Positions 1 through 9,099 of a stretch of DNA of 64,000 bases are shown here, piece by piece. Position 1 is the first letter of the stretch. Each line of letters opens with the position of its first letter. The stretch comes from Blautia faecis. GTDB taxonomy: Bacteria; Bacillota; Clostridia; Lachnospirales; Lachnospiraceae. Under the pieces are notes generated by a model, which searched no databases, was not told where the DNA came from, and saw only the letters and a program-made list of their open reading frames with translations. The stretch covers positions 1 to 64,000 of the forward strand of contig NZ_JAJCIA010000010.1 in NCBI RefSeq assembly GCF_020554845.1. The letters are read 5' to 3'. The position numbers and the translations under genes are program-made.

Positions 1-55
1 ACACATTGTCCAAATGCGTCCGCATTGAAGAACTTTTAATCAACTAAATAGCAAT

Positions 56-889
56 TTATTCTGAATATCTTTCCCTAAGAAGTGCAATTTCTCTTGTCCA
101 ACCCTCATCATCATTAGGCGTTTCCAGAATAAAAGGCTTTCCCTCCAATGCCGGGTGCCGGATGACACGGACAAGGGCATCAAGACCAATCTGGCCTTCC
201 CCGATTCTGGCGTGGCGGTCTTTGTGACTGCCAAGAGGGTTGAGGCTGTCGTTTAGGTGGATGGCTTTTAAGTGGTCGAGACCGATGATGCGGTCAAATT
301 CAGTTAAGACACCGTCCAGGTCGTTTACAATATCGTAGCCGCCATCCCACACATGGCAGGTATCCAGGCAGATTCCAAGTTTATCGCGTTTTTCTACAAG
401 GTCCATGATGGCACGAAGCTCCTGGAAATGGCTTCCCACCTCAGAGCCTTTTCCAGCCATGGTTTCAAGAAGAACTGTAGTGGTCTGTTCTTCAGTAAGA
501 ACTGCATTCAGCACTTCTGCAATCTTCTGAATTCCAACCTCTATTCCCTGTCCCACATGGCTGCCTGGATGGAAATTATAATAATTTCCTGGTGTGGCTT
601 CCATGCGTTTCAGATCATCCGAAAAAGTATTTCTGGCAAAATCCCGCAGATTTTCTTTGGCCGCGCAGGCATTTAAGGTATAAGGCGCATGCGCCACGAT
701 TTTGCCGAATTCATGCTCCCTGGCAATCTCCTGAAACTTCGCCACATCTGCAGGGTCAATAGCTTTGGCATTCCCTCCTCTTGGATTTCTGGTAAAAAAT
801 GCAAACGTGTTGCCGCCATTTTTTACAATCTGGCGTCCCATGGCTGCGTAGCCTTTGGATGATGAAGTATGATTTCCTATATATAACAT
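56..889 (-). CDS. nfo: Endonuclease IV (AP endonuclease)
   Basis: Probable metal-dependent apurinic/apyrimidinic endonuclease of base excision repair, cytoplasmic. The 277-residue protein has the usual length of the AP endonuclease 2 (TIM-barrel) family. Visible family motifs are [17 protein letters not shown] near residue 175 and [20 protein letters not shown] near residue 212, which carry the Asp, His and Glu ligands of the zinc cluster. The ATG start is preceded by AAGGGAAAACGAC, an acceptable ribosome site. It stands alone, divergent from the transporter to its right. Function rests on family motifs and is secure. Confidence 0.95.
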   Translation of the reverse strand: MLYIGNHTSSSKGYAAMGRQIVKNGGNTFAFFTRNPRGGNAKAIDPADVAKFQEIAREHEFGKIVAHAPYTLNACAAKENLRDFARNTFSDDLKRMEATPGNYYNFHPGSHVGQGIEVGIQKIAEVLNAVLTEEQTTTVLLETMAGKGSEVGSHFQELRAIMDLVEKRDKLGICLDTCHVWDGGYDIVNDLDGVLTEFDRIIGLDHLKAIHLNDSLNPLGSHKDRHARIGEGQIGLDALVRVIRHPALEGKPFILETPNDDEGWTREIALLRERYSE

Positions 890-1140
890 GTCGTTTTCCC
901 TTCTTATTTACTATTTTATTATGAAAATCCCGTACGGTAGCCAAAAATGAGCCATGCTTGCACGAGCGAACTCTTGGATATCAAACGGGCTAGACCGTAT
1001 GAGTAAGTAGGGCGATGGCCCGGATTACGAATGCGGTCGGCAGCTGCGGGAGCGCCATAGGCGCGAAACAGCTGACTCTCAGGCACTCCTTAAGTACATC
1101 CTATATATTTTAGCATTTCCCCCTTCTTTTTCAAGATATT
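890..1140. repeat. Intergenic structured element (REP-like)
   Basis: This gene-free stretch holds a series of short inverted repeats more GC-rich than the surrounding spacer. The clearest is CAGCTG (1041-1046) pairing with CAGCTG (1069-1074) around an inner GCGCC-ATA-GGCGC palindrome (1052-1064). CGTACGG near 931 and ACGGGCTAGACCGT near 985 are further small palindromes. No ORF with a ribosome site was seen. It may be a dispersed REP-type repeat or a processed RNA; neither can be shown from one copy. Confidence 0.35.
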
Positions 1141-1142
1141 TA

Positions 1143-1171
1143 TTGACGAAAACCCATTTTATTCTTATACT
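1143..1171 (+). promoter_or_regulatory. SigA-type promoter of NSS symporter gene
   Basis: TTGACG (1143-1148), a 17-nt spacer and TATACT (1166-1171) match the vegetative consensus well. Transcription would start near 1178, giving an untranslated leader of about 80 nt before the ATG at 1259. Confidence 0.7.
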
Positions 1172-1258
1172 GTTAAAAGGTGTGCTCTTCTGTAAAAAAG
1201 ACTTTTGTCCCATACTTTTTCACAGAATTCATACATAGAAAAAAGGAAGGAAATCAAC

Positions 1259-2632
1259 ATGAAAGAACGTGAAAAGTTTTCATCCCGGCTTGGATTTATT
1301 CTCATTTCAGCCGGCTGCGCCATTGGAATCGGCAATGTATGGCGCTTCCCTTATATAACAGGACAGTACGGCGGCGCAGCATTTGTACTGATCTATCTTC
1401 TGTTCCTTGTAATTCTTGGACTGCCTATTATGGTTATGGAATTTGCTGTCGGACGCGCAAGCCGCAAGTCCGCTGCCAGAAGCTTCCATCTCCTTGAGCC
1501 AAAGGGCACCAAATGGCACCTTTACAGCTATGGAGCCATGCTTGGCAACTATATGCTGATGATGTTTTACACCACTGTAGGCGGCTGGATGCTGGCTTAC
1601 TTCTTTAAAATGGCAAGCGGCACCTTCACAGGTCTTGATACAGAAGCGGTAGGAAACGTATTTAACACCATGCTCTCCAATCCTGGAGAAATGACCTTCT
1701 GGATGGTAATCGTAACTGCATTCGGTTTTGGTACCTGCTGCATGGGACTGCAAAAAGGTGTTGAGCGTATCACAAAGGTTATGATGGTATGTCTTCTTAC
1801 TATTATGGTAGTTCTTTGCGTTAAGAGCTGTACGCTTCCAGGCGCCATCGAGGGTATTAAGTTCTATCTTCTCCCGGATTTTGGCCGTCTGAAAGAGAAC
1901 GGACTGCTTTCCGGTATTTATGCCGCTATGGGACAGGCATTCTTCACCTTGAGCCTTGGGATCGGCGCAATGGCAATCTTTGGAAGTTATATCGACAAAG
2001 ACCGCAGCCTTATGGGCGAATCCATCCAGATTGGTATTCTGGATACTTTCGTGGCACTGATGGCCGGACTTATTATTTTCCCCGCATGCTTTGCTTACAA
2101 TGTAAGCCCTACACAGGGTGTTGGACTTGTATTCGTAACACTGCCGAACATGTTTAACCAGATGATGGGCGGCCGTTTCTGGGGTGCACTGTTCTTCATC
2201 TTTATGACATTCGCAGCCCTCTCCACCATCATAGCAGTATTTGAGAATATCTTAAGCTTTGCCATGGATCTGTGGGGCTGGAGCCGTAAGAAGGCAGTTC
2301 TGGTAAACGGAATTGCAATCTTTGTTTTATCCATGCCATGCGTACTTGGTTTCAACGTATGGAGCGGATTTCAGCCACTGGGCGCAGGAAGCACCATCCA
2401 GGATCTGGAGGACTTCATTATCTCCAATAACCTGCTTCCGCTTGGAAGCCTTGTTTACCTGCTGTTCTGCGTAACCCGCTACGGATGGGGATGGGACAAT
2501 TTCATCAAAGAAGCGGATACAGGAAACGGCATTAAATTCCCGAAGTGGGCACGTCCGTATCTTACCTATGTACTGCCGCTTATTGTACTGTTGATTTTCG
2601 TAATGGGTTATTACGATAAATTCTTCAGATAA
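1259..2632 (+). CDS. Na+-dependent symporter, NSS/SNF family
   Basis: Membrane transporter of the neurotransmitter:sodium symporter family; bacterial members usually carry amino acids with Na+. The start is placed at 1259 because AAGGAAGG lies 8 nt upstream; an in-frame upstream extension lacks a ribosome site. The 457-residue protein begins with the family signature GFILISAGCAIGIGNVWRFP, the unwound TM1 that binds Na+ and substrate, and shows about 11-12 hydrophobic segments, as in LeuT-like proteins. Substrate cannot be told from sequence. It has its own promoter and is followed by a long hairpin. Confidence 0.9.
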   Translation: MKEREKFSSRLGFILISAGCAIGIGNVWRFPYITGQYGGAAFVLIYLLFLVILGLPIMVMEFAVGRASRKSAARSFHLLEPKGTKWHLYSYGAMLGNYMLMMFYTTVGGWMLAYFFKMASGTFTGLDTEAVGNVFNTMLSNPGEMTFWMVIVTAFGFGTCCMGLQKGVERITKVMMVCLLTIMVVLCVKSCTLPGAIEGIKFYLLPDFGRLKENGLLSGIYAAMGQAFFTLSLGIGAMAIFGSYIDKDRSLMGESIQIGILDTFVALMAGLIIFPACFAYNVSPTQGVGLVFVTLPNMFNQMMGGRFWGALFFIFMTFAALSTIIAVFENILSFAMDLWGWSRKKAVLVNGIAIFVLSMPCVLGFNVWSGFQPLGAGSTIQDLEDFIISNNLLPLGSLVYLLFCVTRYGWGWDNFIKEADTGNGIKFPKWARPYLTYVLPLIVLLIFVMGYYDKFFR

Positions 2633-2655
2633 TACTATTTTTACACTGTAGATCA

Positions 2656-2716
2656 GAGGCAAAAATTCACAGGATCATCCGCAAGAAAGGATCCTGCTAT
2701 TCAGGATTTTTGCCTC
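2656..2716 (+). terminator. Long stem-loop between symporter and capA-like gene
   Basis: GAGGCAAAAAT (2656-2666) is perfectly complementary to ATTTTTGCCTC (2706-2716). Inside it CAGGATC (2670-2676) pairs with GATCCTG (2690-2696). The two-tier hairpin sits 23 nt after the symporter stop and ends about 35 nt before the next start. A long U run is lacking, so it may act as a terminator/attenuator or mRNA stabiliser. Confidence 0.5.
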
Positions 2717-2751
2717 ACTTCTTATATAAAAAGCCACATGAGGATAAACGT

Positions 2752-3984
2752 ATGCAAAAGAAAAAGAACTTATACAAAAAATCCAGATATTACCGGCAAA
2801 GACAGGTAAAAATCCAGAAGCTCTGCGTGGCAGCAGGTGGCTTATTGCTGCTGATCATACTTCTTCTGATTGTCCGTGGATGCACGGGAAAAACCGAAAA
2901 AGCAAACTCCTCCAGTGTAAATAACATATCCGCTGCCAATCCGGACAAAGCTGAGACAGATTCCATTTCTTCCAACAGCAAAAACAGCGATTCTTCATCC
3001 ACTGATGGAGCTGAGCCGGATGCAGAATCTTCCGACAGCAGTGATACCGCCTCTGCCAAATCAAAGCACGACACCCCTGTCACCCTTACCGTAAGTGTAG
3101 TTGGAGACTGTACCCTTGGTACAGATGAGGCCTTCGATTACAGTACCAGCCTGAATGCATATTTTGAAAATTATGGAAAAGAATACTTTTTACAGAATGT
3201 AAAGAGCATTTTTGAAGCAGATGACCTGACTATCGCCAACAATGAAGGAACCTTCACAGACAGCAGCAGCCGCGAGGATAAAACCTTCGCATTCAAAGCA
3301 CCCGCATCTTTTGCAGGAATTTACTCCAGCAGTTCTGTGGAAGCAGTGAACACAGCTAACAACCACAGCCATGATTACGGCGAGCAGAGCTTTCAGGATA
3401 CCATGGATGCCCTGGATGCCCAGGGAATTGTTCATTTCGGCTATGATGAGACGGCTGTAATGGATATAAAAGGGGTAAAAGTAGGTCTTGTGGGAATCTA
3501 TGAGTTATACGATCATCTAGAGCGTGAACAGCAGCTGAAAGACAACATTGCTAAGGTAAAAGAAGATGGCGCAGAGCTGATCATCGTTATCTTCCACTGG
3601 GGAAATGAAAAAGAAACCGTTCCAGACTCCAATCAGACCACACTTGGACATCTTGCCATTGACCTTGGTGCTGATCTTGTGTGTGGACATCATCCTCATG
3701 TACTTCAGGGAATTGAAGAATATAAAGGAAAGAATATTGTATACAGCCTTGGAAACTTCTGCTTCGGCGGAAACAGCGCCCCAAGTGACATGGACAGTAT
3801 GATTTTCCAGCAGACCTTTACCATCTCAAACGACGGCGTAAAAACAGATAATGTAACAAATATCATCCCATGTTCCATCTCCTCCGCTTACGGCTATAAC
3901 AATTACCAGCCAACGCCTGCTGAAGGGGATGAAAAGACCAGAATTATGGAAAAAATCCAGGAAAGAAGCTCCTGGATCGGATAG
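2752..3984 (+). CDS. CapA-family (PGA_cap) secreted protein
   Basis: Probable membrane-anchored metallophosphatase-like protein of the CapA/PgsA family, known for poly-gamma-glutamate synthesis but widespread in Clostridia without that polymer. The start at 2752 has GAGG 8 nt upstream; a TTG 42 nt earlier is less likely. Residues 1-25 are very basic, followed by one membrane helix (LLLLIILLLIVRGC), then a long Ser/Asp-rich linker to about residue 115, then the PGA_cap domain with VVGDCTLG, NNEGTFTD, NTANNHSHDYGEQ, HWGNEKE, GHHPHVLQG and YSLGNF. The catalytic domain would face the outside. No pgsBC genes are nearby, so a role in poly-glutamate is not supported. Confidence 0.85.
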   Translation: MQKKKNLYKKSRYYRQRQVKIQKLCVAAGGLLLLIILLLIVRGCTGKTEKANSSSVNNISAANPDKAETDSISSNSKNSDSSSTDGAEPDAESSDSSDTASAKSKHDTPVTLTVSVVGDCTLGTDEAFDYSTSLNAYFENYGKEYFLQNVKSIFEADDLTIANNEGTFTDSSSREDKTFAFKAPASFAGIYSSSSVEAVNTANNHSHDYGEQSFQDTMDALDAQGIVHFGYDETAVMDIKGVKVGLVGIYELYDHLEREQQLKDNIAKVKEDGAELIIVIFHWGNEKETVPDSNQTTLGHLAIDLGADLVCGHHPHVLQGIEEYKGKNIVYSLGNFCFGGNSAPSDMDSMIFQQTFTISNDGVKTDNVTNIIPCSISSAYGYNNYQPTPAEGDEKTRIMEKIQERSSWIG

Positions 3985-4003
3985 AAAAAATATGTTGTTC
4001 AGC

Positions 4004-4036
4004 ACCCCCAGAGCGAAAGCTCCGGGGGTATTTTTT
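4004..4036. terminator. Bidirectional terminator
   Basis: ACCCCCAGAGC and GCTCCGGGGGT form an 11-bp stem with one mismatch around a GAAA loop (4004-4029). It is followed by TATTTTTTG on the + strand, and A-rich sequence on the left provides a weaker U run for the minus strand. It separates the convergent capA-like gene and queA. Confidence 0.8.
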
Positions 4037-4038
4037 GA

Positions 4039-5064
4039 TTATAATATCAGCATCGCATCTCCAAATGAAAAGAACCGATACTTCTCCTGCACTGCCACCT
4101 CATAGGCATGCAGAATATTCTCTTTTCCAGCCAGTGCAGACACCAGCATAACCAGTGTGGATTCCGGCAGATGGAAGTTGGTGATCAGACCGTCGATCAT
4201 CTTAAATTTATAGCCTGGATAGATGAAAATTTCAGTCCAACCACTTCCGGATTTCAGGACTCCGTCCTCACCTGTTGCAGACTCCAGTGTACGGCAGCTG
4301 GTAGTTCCAACTGCTATCACGCGGCCGCCATTTTTCTTAGTGTCATTGATCAGCTTCGCCTGGTCTTCTTCTACAATGTAAAACTCAGAATGCATGTGAT
4401 GCTGCTCTACATCGTCCACCTTAACCGGACGGAATGTACCAAGACCCACGTGAAGCGTTACGTGGGCAATATTTACTCCCTTGGCCTTCACCTGCTCCAG
4501 AAGCTCTTTTGTGAAATGCAGACCTGCTGTAGGTGCTGCTGCAGAGCCCTCATTCTTTGCATAAACGGTCTGGTAACGATTCTTATCCTTTAATTTATGA
4601 GTGATATATGGAGGCAGCGGCATCTCTCCCAGCTGGTCCAAAATCTCCTCAAAAATGCCTTCATAATGGAACTGGATCAGACGGTTGCCTTCGTCCACCA
4701 CGTCGATGATATCGCCCTCTAAAATGCCATCACCAAATGTGATTTTGGCACCTGGACGAGCCTTTTTGCCAGGCTTTACCAGGCATTCCCAGATATCGTT
4801 CTCTCTTCTTTTCAGAAGAAGGATTTCGATCACTGCGCCAGTCTCTTCCTTGTGACCGTAAAGCCTTGCCGGAATAACCTTGGTATCATTGATAACCAAA
4901 GTATCACCTTCATTCAGATAGTCCAGTATATCCCTGAAATGGCGATGCTCAATACTGCCATCTGCCATAGAAAGATGCATAAGTCTGGAAGAACTTCTGT
5001 CCTCTAGCGGATCCTGGGCGATCAGCTCCTGAGGGAGCTCATAGTAAAAATCAGATGTTCTCAT
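4039..5064 (-). CDS. queA: tRNA preQ1(34) S-adenosylmethionine ribosyltransferase-isomerase
   Basis: Transfers and isomerises the ribose of S-adenosylmethionine onto preQ1-modified tRNA, giving epoxyqueuosine at the wobble position. The 341-residue length and the conserved blocks fit Que[21 protein letters not shown] at the start, [36 protein letters not shown] and [10 protein letters not shown]. It overlaps the trmD stop by 14 nt, so translation is probably coupled. It is the last gene of the leftward ylxM-to-queA operon. No tgt gene is in view. Confidence 0.96.
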   Translation of the reverse strand: MRTSDFYYELPQELIAQDPLEDRSSSRLMHLSMADGSIEHRHFRDILDYLNEGDTLVINDTKVIPARLYGHKEETGAVIEILLLKRRENDIWECLVKPGKKARPGAKITFGDGILEGDIIDVVDEGNRLIQFHYEGIFEEILDQLGEMPLPPYITHKLKDKNRYQTVYAKNEGSAAAPTAGLHFTKELLEQVKAKGVNIAHVTLHVGLGTFRPVKVDDVEQHHMHSEFYIVEEDQAKLINDTKKNGGRVIAVGTTSCRTLESATGEDGVLKSGSGWTEIFIYPGYKFKMIDGLITNFHLPESTLVMLVSALAGKENILHAYEVAVQEKYRFFSFGDAMLIL

Positions 5065-5815
5065 CTTTGGATTCCTCCTCTTTCCACTGCTTTTTCAGCT
5101 GCCGCACAAAATTCCATTCTTTGTTGGTGAGATCTGCCTTTTTCAGCAGATCCGGGCGCCTTCTGGCTGTACGAATGATAGACTGCTCTCTGCGCCACTT
5201 CTCTATATTTGCATGATGACCGGACATAAGAACCTCCGGAACCTTTTTACCATGCCACTCTTCCGGGCGGCTGTACTGGGGATATTCCAGAAGGTTTCCT
5301 GCAAAGGACTCGGTCTCGCCAGACTCCTGATTGCTGAGCACGCCTGGAACCATGCGGGAAATAGAGTCCATCATAACCATGGCCGGAAGCTCGCCGCCTG
5401 TAAGCACATAATCTCCGATAGACACATAATCCGTCACAATTTCCTCCAGAACACGCTCATCAATCCCCTCATAGTGACCGCAAAGGAAAACCAGGTCTTC
5501 CTCTTCCGCCATATCTCTTGCCATCTGCTGATTAAACACCTGTCCCTGCGGGGTGAGATAAACCACACGGGGGCGCTTCCCTGCTTTCTCGGCAATCGCT
5601 TCATAAGCCAGGTAAACCGGTTCTGCCTGCATCAGCATTCCAGCACCGCCGCCGTAAGTATAATCATCTACTTTCTGGTGCTTGTTAAAAGCATAGTCGC
5701 GGATATTTATGGCCTCCACAGAAAGGATTCCTGCATTAATGGCACGTCCTGTAATGCTGGTGTTCATTCCATTCCGGATCATTTCCGGAAAAAGGGTCAA
5801 AACATGGAATTTCAT
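5051..5815 (-). CDS. trmD: tRNA (guanine37-N1)-methyltransferase
   Basis: SPOUT-class methyltransferase that forms m1G37 next to the anticodon and prevents +1 frameshifting. The 254-residue protein has the standard length. The trefoil-knot SAM site is visible as [14 protein letters not shown] (about residues 110-123) and [15 protein letters not shown] (about 136-150). It starts exactly one base after the rimM stop and overlaps queA, the tight packing expected of this operon. rplS, the usual downstream partner, is replaced here by queA. Confidence 0.97.
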   Translation of the reverse strand: MKFHVLTLFPEMIRNGMNTSITGRAINAGILSVEAINIRDYAFNKHQKVDDYTYGGGAGMLMQAEPVYLAYEAIAEKAGKRPRVVYLTPQGQVFNQQMARDMAEEEDLVFLCGHYEGIDERVLEEIVTDYVSIGDYVLTGGELPAMVMMDSISRMVPGVLSNQESGETESFAGNLLEYPQYSRPEEWHGKKVPEVLMSGHHANIEKWRREQSIIRTARRRPDLLKKADLTNKEWNFVRQLKKQWKEEESKDENI

Positions 5816-6319
5816 TTACAAAAGTCCTTTCATCAAATATACCGTCATCACATTCTCCTCCAGGTCAACATCAAGGATGCATTCCCTGATTGCCGGGAGA
5901 AGTACTTCCTGATGATCAGGAAGCTCTACTACGTAAACATCATTGGCTCCTGTCTCCATAACATCTTTCAGGGTTCCGAAATGGGTGTTGTCCTCCAGAA
6001 CCACTTCCATGCCAATCAGGTCGCCGATGTAATATTCATCTTCATCCAGTTCCTGGGCTTCTTCTCTGGGAACCCACAGGTCTCTGCCTTTGTACATTTC
6101 AATATCATTTATATTATCAATCCCGTCAAATTTCAGGATCACAAGATTCTTAAAAAATTTCACGTTACGGATTTCCAGCTTTTTCATCTCTCTGCCAGCA
6201 TCCAGAATCACGTATTCAAGATCCAGGAAACGCTCCGGATCTGTGGTAGGGAATACTTTTACTTCTCCCCGCACGCCATGAGTGGTGGTAATTACTCCAA
6301 CCTTTAATAAATCTTCCAT
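5816..6319 (-). CDS. rimM: Ribosome maturation factor
   Basis: Assembly factor that binds ribosomal protein S19 and helps maturation of the 30S head. The 167-residue protein has an N-terminal RimM beta barrel starting LKVGVITTTHGVRGEVKV and a C-terminal PRC-barrel with YYIGDLIGMEV and VLLPAIRECI. It lies directly before trmD, as in most bacteria. Confidence 0.96.
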   Translation of the reverse strand: MEDLLKVGVITTTHGVRGEVKVFPTTDPERFLDLEYVILDAGREMKKLEIRNVKFFKNLVILKFDGIDNINDIEMYKGRDLWVPREEAQELDEDEYYIGDLIGMEVVLEDNTHFGTLKDVMETGANDVYVVELPDHQEVLLPAIRECILDVDLEENVMTVYLMKGLL

Positions 6320-6423
6320 TCAAAACTCCTCTACAAAAAACGAATATGTCTGCCGTCCAGGACTTTCATAAGTAAAAACAGGAGCCATGTCTCCACAGCT
6401 CCTGCATCCATATATCTTGCTTA

Positions 6424-6654
6424 TCATTGCAGAATATCTACAATCACTTTTTTGCTGCTTTTGGAAGAAGCCGCTTTTACTACGGTACGGATGGCCTTGG
6501 CGATTCTGCCCTGACGTCCGATCACCTTACCCATATCAGATGGTCCTACCTTCAGTTCGATAACAACAGCGTCATCCTTTTCTGTTTCGGTAACGACTAC
6601 TTCGTCCGGATTTTCAACAAGAGATTTTGCAATTACTTCTACTAATTCTTTCAT
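6424..6654 (-). CDS. khpA: KH-domain RNA-binding protein
   Basis: Small single-KH protein (76 residues, YlqC/KhpA family) that in other Firmicutes works with KhpB in small-RNA and cell-division control. The GXXG RNA-binding loop is clear in GKVIGRQGRIAKAIR (about residues 43-57). AGGGAGGTGTGTA precedes the ATG. Its place between rpsP and rimM is the family's usual one. Confidence 0.92.
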   Translation of the reverse strand: MKELVEVIAKSLVENPDEVVVTETEKDDAVVIELKVGPSDMGKVIGRQGRIAKAIRTVVKAASSKSSKKVIVDILQ

Positions 6655-6814
6655 TACACACCTCCCTGATCCCGCCCCGGAGCATATTCAAAAAATGCCC
6701 TCATCTGGACGTCACAGAAATACCCCCTGAAAATTGCCGGTTACAGTTCACGACTTTCACAGGAAATACTGTGCAGTCTGAACCATTCTGGCAACCTCTA
6801 AGATACTCCTTAAA

Positions 6815-7060
6815 TTATTTCTCGATTCCGGCCTGTTTGAGGATCTTAGCAACAACCTCTGTAGGCTGAGCACCGTTTGCAAGCCATTTCTTAGCTGCCT
6901 CTTCGTCAACCTTGCATACGCTTGGCTCCTGGTTCGGATCATATGTTCCGATCTCTTCGATACATCTTCCGTCACGTTTGCTGCGGGAATCTGCAACAAC
7001 GATTCTATAGTAAGGTGCTTTCTTCTGTCCCATTCTTCTTAATCTGATCTTAACTGCCAT
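6815..7060 (-). CDS. rpsP: 30S ribosomal protein S16
   Basis: 81 residues, normal for bacterial S16, with the family start [20 protein letters not shown] and [12 protein letters not shown]. It is part of the leftward operon. The 160-nt gap before khpA is the largest in the operon; no hairpin with a U run was seen there, so read-through is likely. Confidence 0.97.
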   Translation of the reverse strand: MAVKIRLRRMGQKKAPYYRIVVADSRSKRDGRCIEEIGTYDPNQEPSVCKVDEEAAKKWLANGAQPTEVVAKILKQAGIEK

Positions 7061-7114
7061 TTTAATTTTCCTCCAATTTACTTTCTCTTTATTAGTTAAT
7101 TTAATTATTTTATG

Positions 7115-8467
7115 TTAAAAAGGGAGCTTAAAGCCGCCTCTTTTACCACCCATTTTGCCGCCGCCCATGAGACCCGGCATCTGCTTCATCATCTTCTTGC
7201 TCTGCTCAAACTGCTTCACAAGGCGATTGACTTCTGCAACCTCCACACCTGCGCCTCTGGCAATTCTGTTCTTACGGGAAAGGTTCAGAATTCCCGGATT
7301 GGAACGCTCCTGTGGGGTCATGGAAAGAATAATGGACTTGGTTCTGTCCATTGCTTTCTCATCGATCATGCTCTCCACATCTTTCATCTTGCTTCCCACA
7401 CCTGGGAGCATATTCAGGATACTGGAGATTCCGCCCATCTTATTCATCTGTTCAAGGCTGGTAAGATAGTCATTGAAATCAAAATCCATCTTCTTCAGCT
7501 TCTTGGACATCTCCTGGGCTGCTTCCTGATCTACGGCTGCTTCTGCCTTCTCGATCAGGCTCATTACATCTCCCATACCAAGGATACGGGATGCCATTCT
7601 CTCCGGATAAAACTGTTCCAGATCGGATAACTTCTCTCCCATACCTACATACAGGATTGGCTTGCCAGTTACGGACTTGATGGAAAGAGCTGCACCACCA
7701 CGGGTATCACCATCCATCTTGGTCAGGATCACTCCATCAATTCCAACCTTCTCTGCAAAAGTCTGGGCTACATTGACTGCATCCTGTCCGGTCATGGCAT
7801 CTACTACAAGGACTGTAGCATCTACCTCAATATTAGCCTTAATATCAGCAAGCTCCTGCATCATATCCTCATCGACATGAAGACGACCTGCTGTATCAAT
7901 GATCACTACATTCTGCTGATTCGCCTTGGCATGTGCAACAGCCGCCTTGGCTATGTCTACCGGGCTCTGCTTATCACCCATGGTAAAGACTTCCACGCCT
8001 TGTTTCTCACCGTTTACCTGCAGCTGAGTGATCGCTGCGGGTCTGTAAACGTCACAGGCTACCAGAAGAGGTTTCTTACCTTTCGACTTGATCTTACCTG
8101 CAAGCTTGGCTGCGGTAGTAGTCTTACCGGCTCCCTGAAGACCTGCCATCATAATGACAGTCAGATCATTGCCAGGCTTGATCGGAAGCTCTGTAGTCTC
8201 GCTTCCCATAAGATTAACCAGCTCTTCGTTTACAATCTTGATGACCATCTGGCCTGGGTTCAGTCCGTTCATAACGTCCTGTCCAACTGCACGTTCCTGT
8301 ACAGATTTCGTGAACTGTTTCACGACTCTGAAGTTAACGTCTGCTTCAAGGAGTGCCATCTTAACTTCTTTAAGAGCAATCTTAACATCCTCTTCGGTCA
8401 GACGGCCTTTGCTTCTCAGCTTCTTAAATACATTCTGAAGTTTATCTGTTAAGCTTTCAAATGCCAT
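7115..8467 (-). CDS. ffh: Signal recognition particle protein Ffh
   Basis: SRP GTPase that binds signal sequences and 4.5S/6S RNA at the ribosome. The 450-residue protein has the N domain, then the G domain with GLQGAGKTTTAAKLA (P loop, about residue 105), DTAGRLHVDEDM, TKMDGDTRGG, and the Met-rich M domain from about residue 300 (MKQMPGLMGGGKMGG at the end). It lies 3 nt downstream of ylxM, so the two are co-translated. Its receptor gene ftsY is a few kilobases away. Confidence 0.98.
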   Translation of the reverse strand: MAFESLTDKLQNVFKKLRSKGRLTEEDVKIALKEVKMALLEADVNFRVVKQFTKSVQERAVGQDVMNGLNPGQMVIKIVNEELVNLMGSETTELPIKPGNDLTVIMMAGLQGAGKTTTAAKLAGKIKSKGKKPLLVACDVYRPAAITQLQVNGEKQGVEVFTMGDKQSPVDIAKAAVAHAKANQQNVVIIDTAGRLHVDEDMMQELADIKANIEVDATVLVVDAMTGQDAVNVAQTFAEKVGIDGVILTKMDGDTRGGAALSIKSVTGKPILYVGMGEKLSDLEQFYPERMASRILGMGDVMSLIEKAEAAVDQEAAQEMSKKLKKMDFDFNDYLTSLEQMNKMGGISSILNMLPGVGSKMKDVESMIDEKAMDRTKSIILSMTPQERSNPGILNLSRKNRIARGAGVEVAEVNRLVKQFEQSKKMMKQMPGLMGGGKMGGKRGGFKLPF

Positions 8468-8470
8468 GAA

Positions 8471-8794
8471 TTATAACTCCTCTAAAATCACATTGGATAT
8501 TGCCTCAATATCATCAGCGTGATATCCGGATGCAAGCTCATGTATCTTCTGTACCTGTCCCCGGATATTCACAAACTTCTCCACCAGATGCAGCTTCTCT
8601 TCATATCCTTCCAGTGCCTTGTCACAGCGTCTGATCATATCATGTACGCCCTGACGGCTGATATTCAGTTCCTCTGCAACCTCACTTAAAGAATAATCCT
8701 CCAGAACTACACTCTCGTAGATCTGCTGCTGTCTCTTCGTAAGAAGCTCTCCGTAAAAATCATAGAGCAAAGTACGTTCCACAAACTTTTCCAT
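8471..8794 (-). CDS. ylxM: YlxM-family SRP-associated HTH protein
   Basis: Small DNA-binding-like protein (107 residues, UPF0122) nearly always next to ffh; in streptococci it modulates SRP GTPase activity. A sigma-70 region-4-like helix-turn-helix is visible as YSLSEVAEELNISRQGVHDMI (about residues 34-54). The ATG follows AAGGTGATAACGA. It is the first gene of the operon. Confidence 0.93.
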   Translation of the reverse strand: MEKFVERTLLYDFYGELLTKRQQQIYESVVLEDYSLSEVAEELNISRQGVHDMIRRCDKALEGYEEKLHLVEKFVNIRGQVQKIHELASGYHADDIEAISNVILEEL

Positions 8795-8811
8795 TCGTTA
8801 TCACCTTGGGT

Positions 8812-8840
8812 ATCATACCGTATTTTGTGGTGTGTGTCAA
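8812..8840 (-). promoter_or_regulatory. Promoter of ylxM-ffh-...-queA operon
   Basis: Read on the minus strand: TTGACA (8840-8835), a 17-nt spacer and TATGAT (8817-8812). This is one of the best SigA matches in the window and gives a leader of only about 10-15 nt before ylxM. Confidence 0.8.
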
Positions 8841-8901
8841 GTGTTTTTTCTTTACACGCAATATTTTTTATATGTCCAAATTTATTATACGCTATTTCTA
8901 A

Positions 8902-8923
8902 TTGTCTGCCCTTATGTTATACT
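8902..8923 (+). promoter_or_regulatory. Extended -10 promoter of Fst-like toxin mRNA
   Basis: TGTTATACT (8915-8923) is an extended -10 element (TG-N-TATACT). The -35 region is poor (TTTCTA at 8895-8900 with 17-nt spacing). Start near 8930 would give an mRNA of roughly 210 nt ending at the hairpin at 9139, close to the size of RNA I of the pAD1 par locus. Confidence 0.55.
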
Positions 8924-8938
8924 ATAAAAGCTGCCGAG

Positions 8939-8956
8939 CCTCCAGCAGAAAGGAGG
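8939..8956 (+). promoter_or_regulatory. Ribosome site masked by an anti-SD hairpin
   Basis: CCTCC (8939-8943) can pair with GGAGG (8952-8956) across an 8-nt loop, hiding the very strong Shine-Dalgarno AAAGGAGGTG of the toxin ORF. Masking of the toxin ribosome site by a 5' stem-loop is a known feature of Fst-type mRNAs. Confidence 0.5.
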
Positions 8957-8964
8957 TGAATTCG

Positions 8965-9057
8965 ATGGATAATATTATTGCTCTAATCCTTGTCCCTGTC
9001 GCAGTAAATGTAATTAGCTACTGCATTTACAAATGGCTGGACAGAAAAGACAAATAG
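8965..9057 (+). CDS. Fst-like type I toxin (30-residue hydrophobic peptide)
   Basis: Too short for ordinary gene finding. It starts MDNIIALILVPVAV and ends YKWLDRKDK, with one membrane-spanning helix and a charged C-terminus. The layout hydrophobic helix - Pro near position 11 - W-L-D - charged tail parallels Fst/Ldr-family toxins (Fst: IAPIFVG ... VLDEEDD). A near-consensus ribosome site lies 5 nt upstream. It faces a convergent small RNA that shares two direct repeats with it (see antisense RNA entry). Such toxins insert in the membrane from inside. Family assignment is inference from pattern and context; sequence identity to known members is low. Confidence 0.65.
   Translation: MDNIIALILVPVAVNVISYCIYKWLDRKDK
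8976..9022 (+). repeat. Direct repeats DRa/DRb shared with the antisense RNA
   Basis: TATTGCTCTAATCCTT (8976-8991) recurs exactly at 9157-9172, and TTAGCTACT (9014-9022) recurs at 9171-9179. A third 9-mer, TTCGATGGA (8961-8969), recurs at 9147-9155. In the second location the repeats are fused side by side, as in RNA II of par loci, giving separate pairing sites in a convergently transcribed antisense RNA. Confidence 0.75.
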
Positions 9058-9099
9058 GCAGCATAACAGCCTAAGGCATAAGCCACCTACATAAACGGA

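Noticed and set aside
5213..6307. Long + strand ORF (364 codons) opposite trmD and rimM
   Set aside because: Antisense to two certain genes, no ribosome site, and a composition without domain motifs; a shadow of the real frames.
6655..6814. Possible small gene between khpA and rpsP
   Set aside because: A short minus-strand reading frame exists but has no convincing start or family resemblance; treated as operon spacer.
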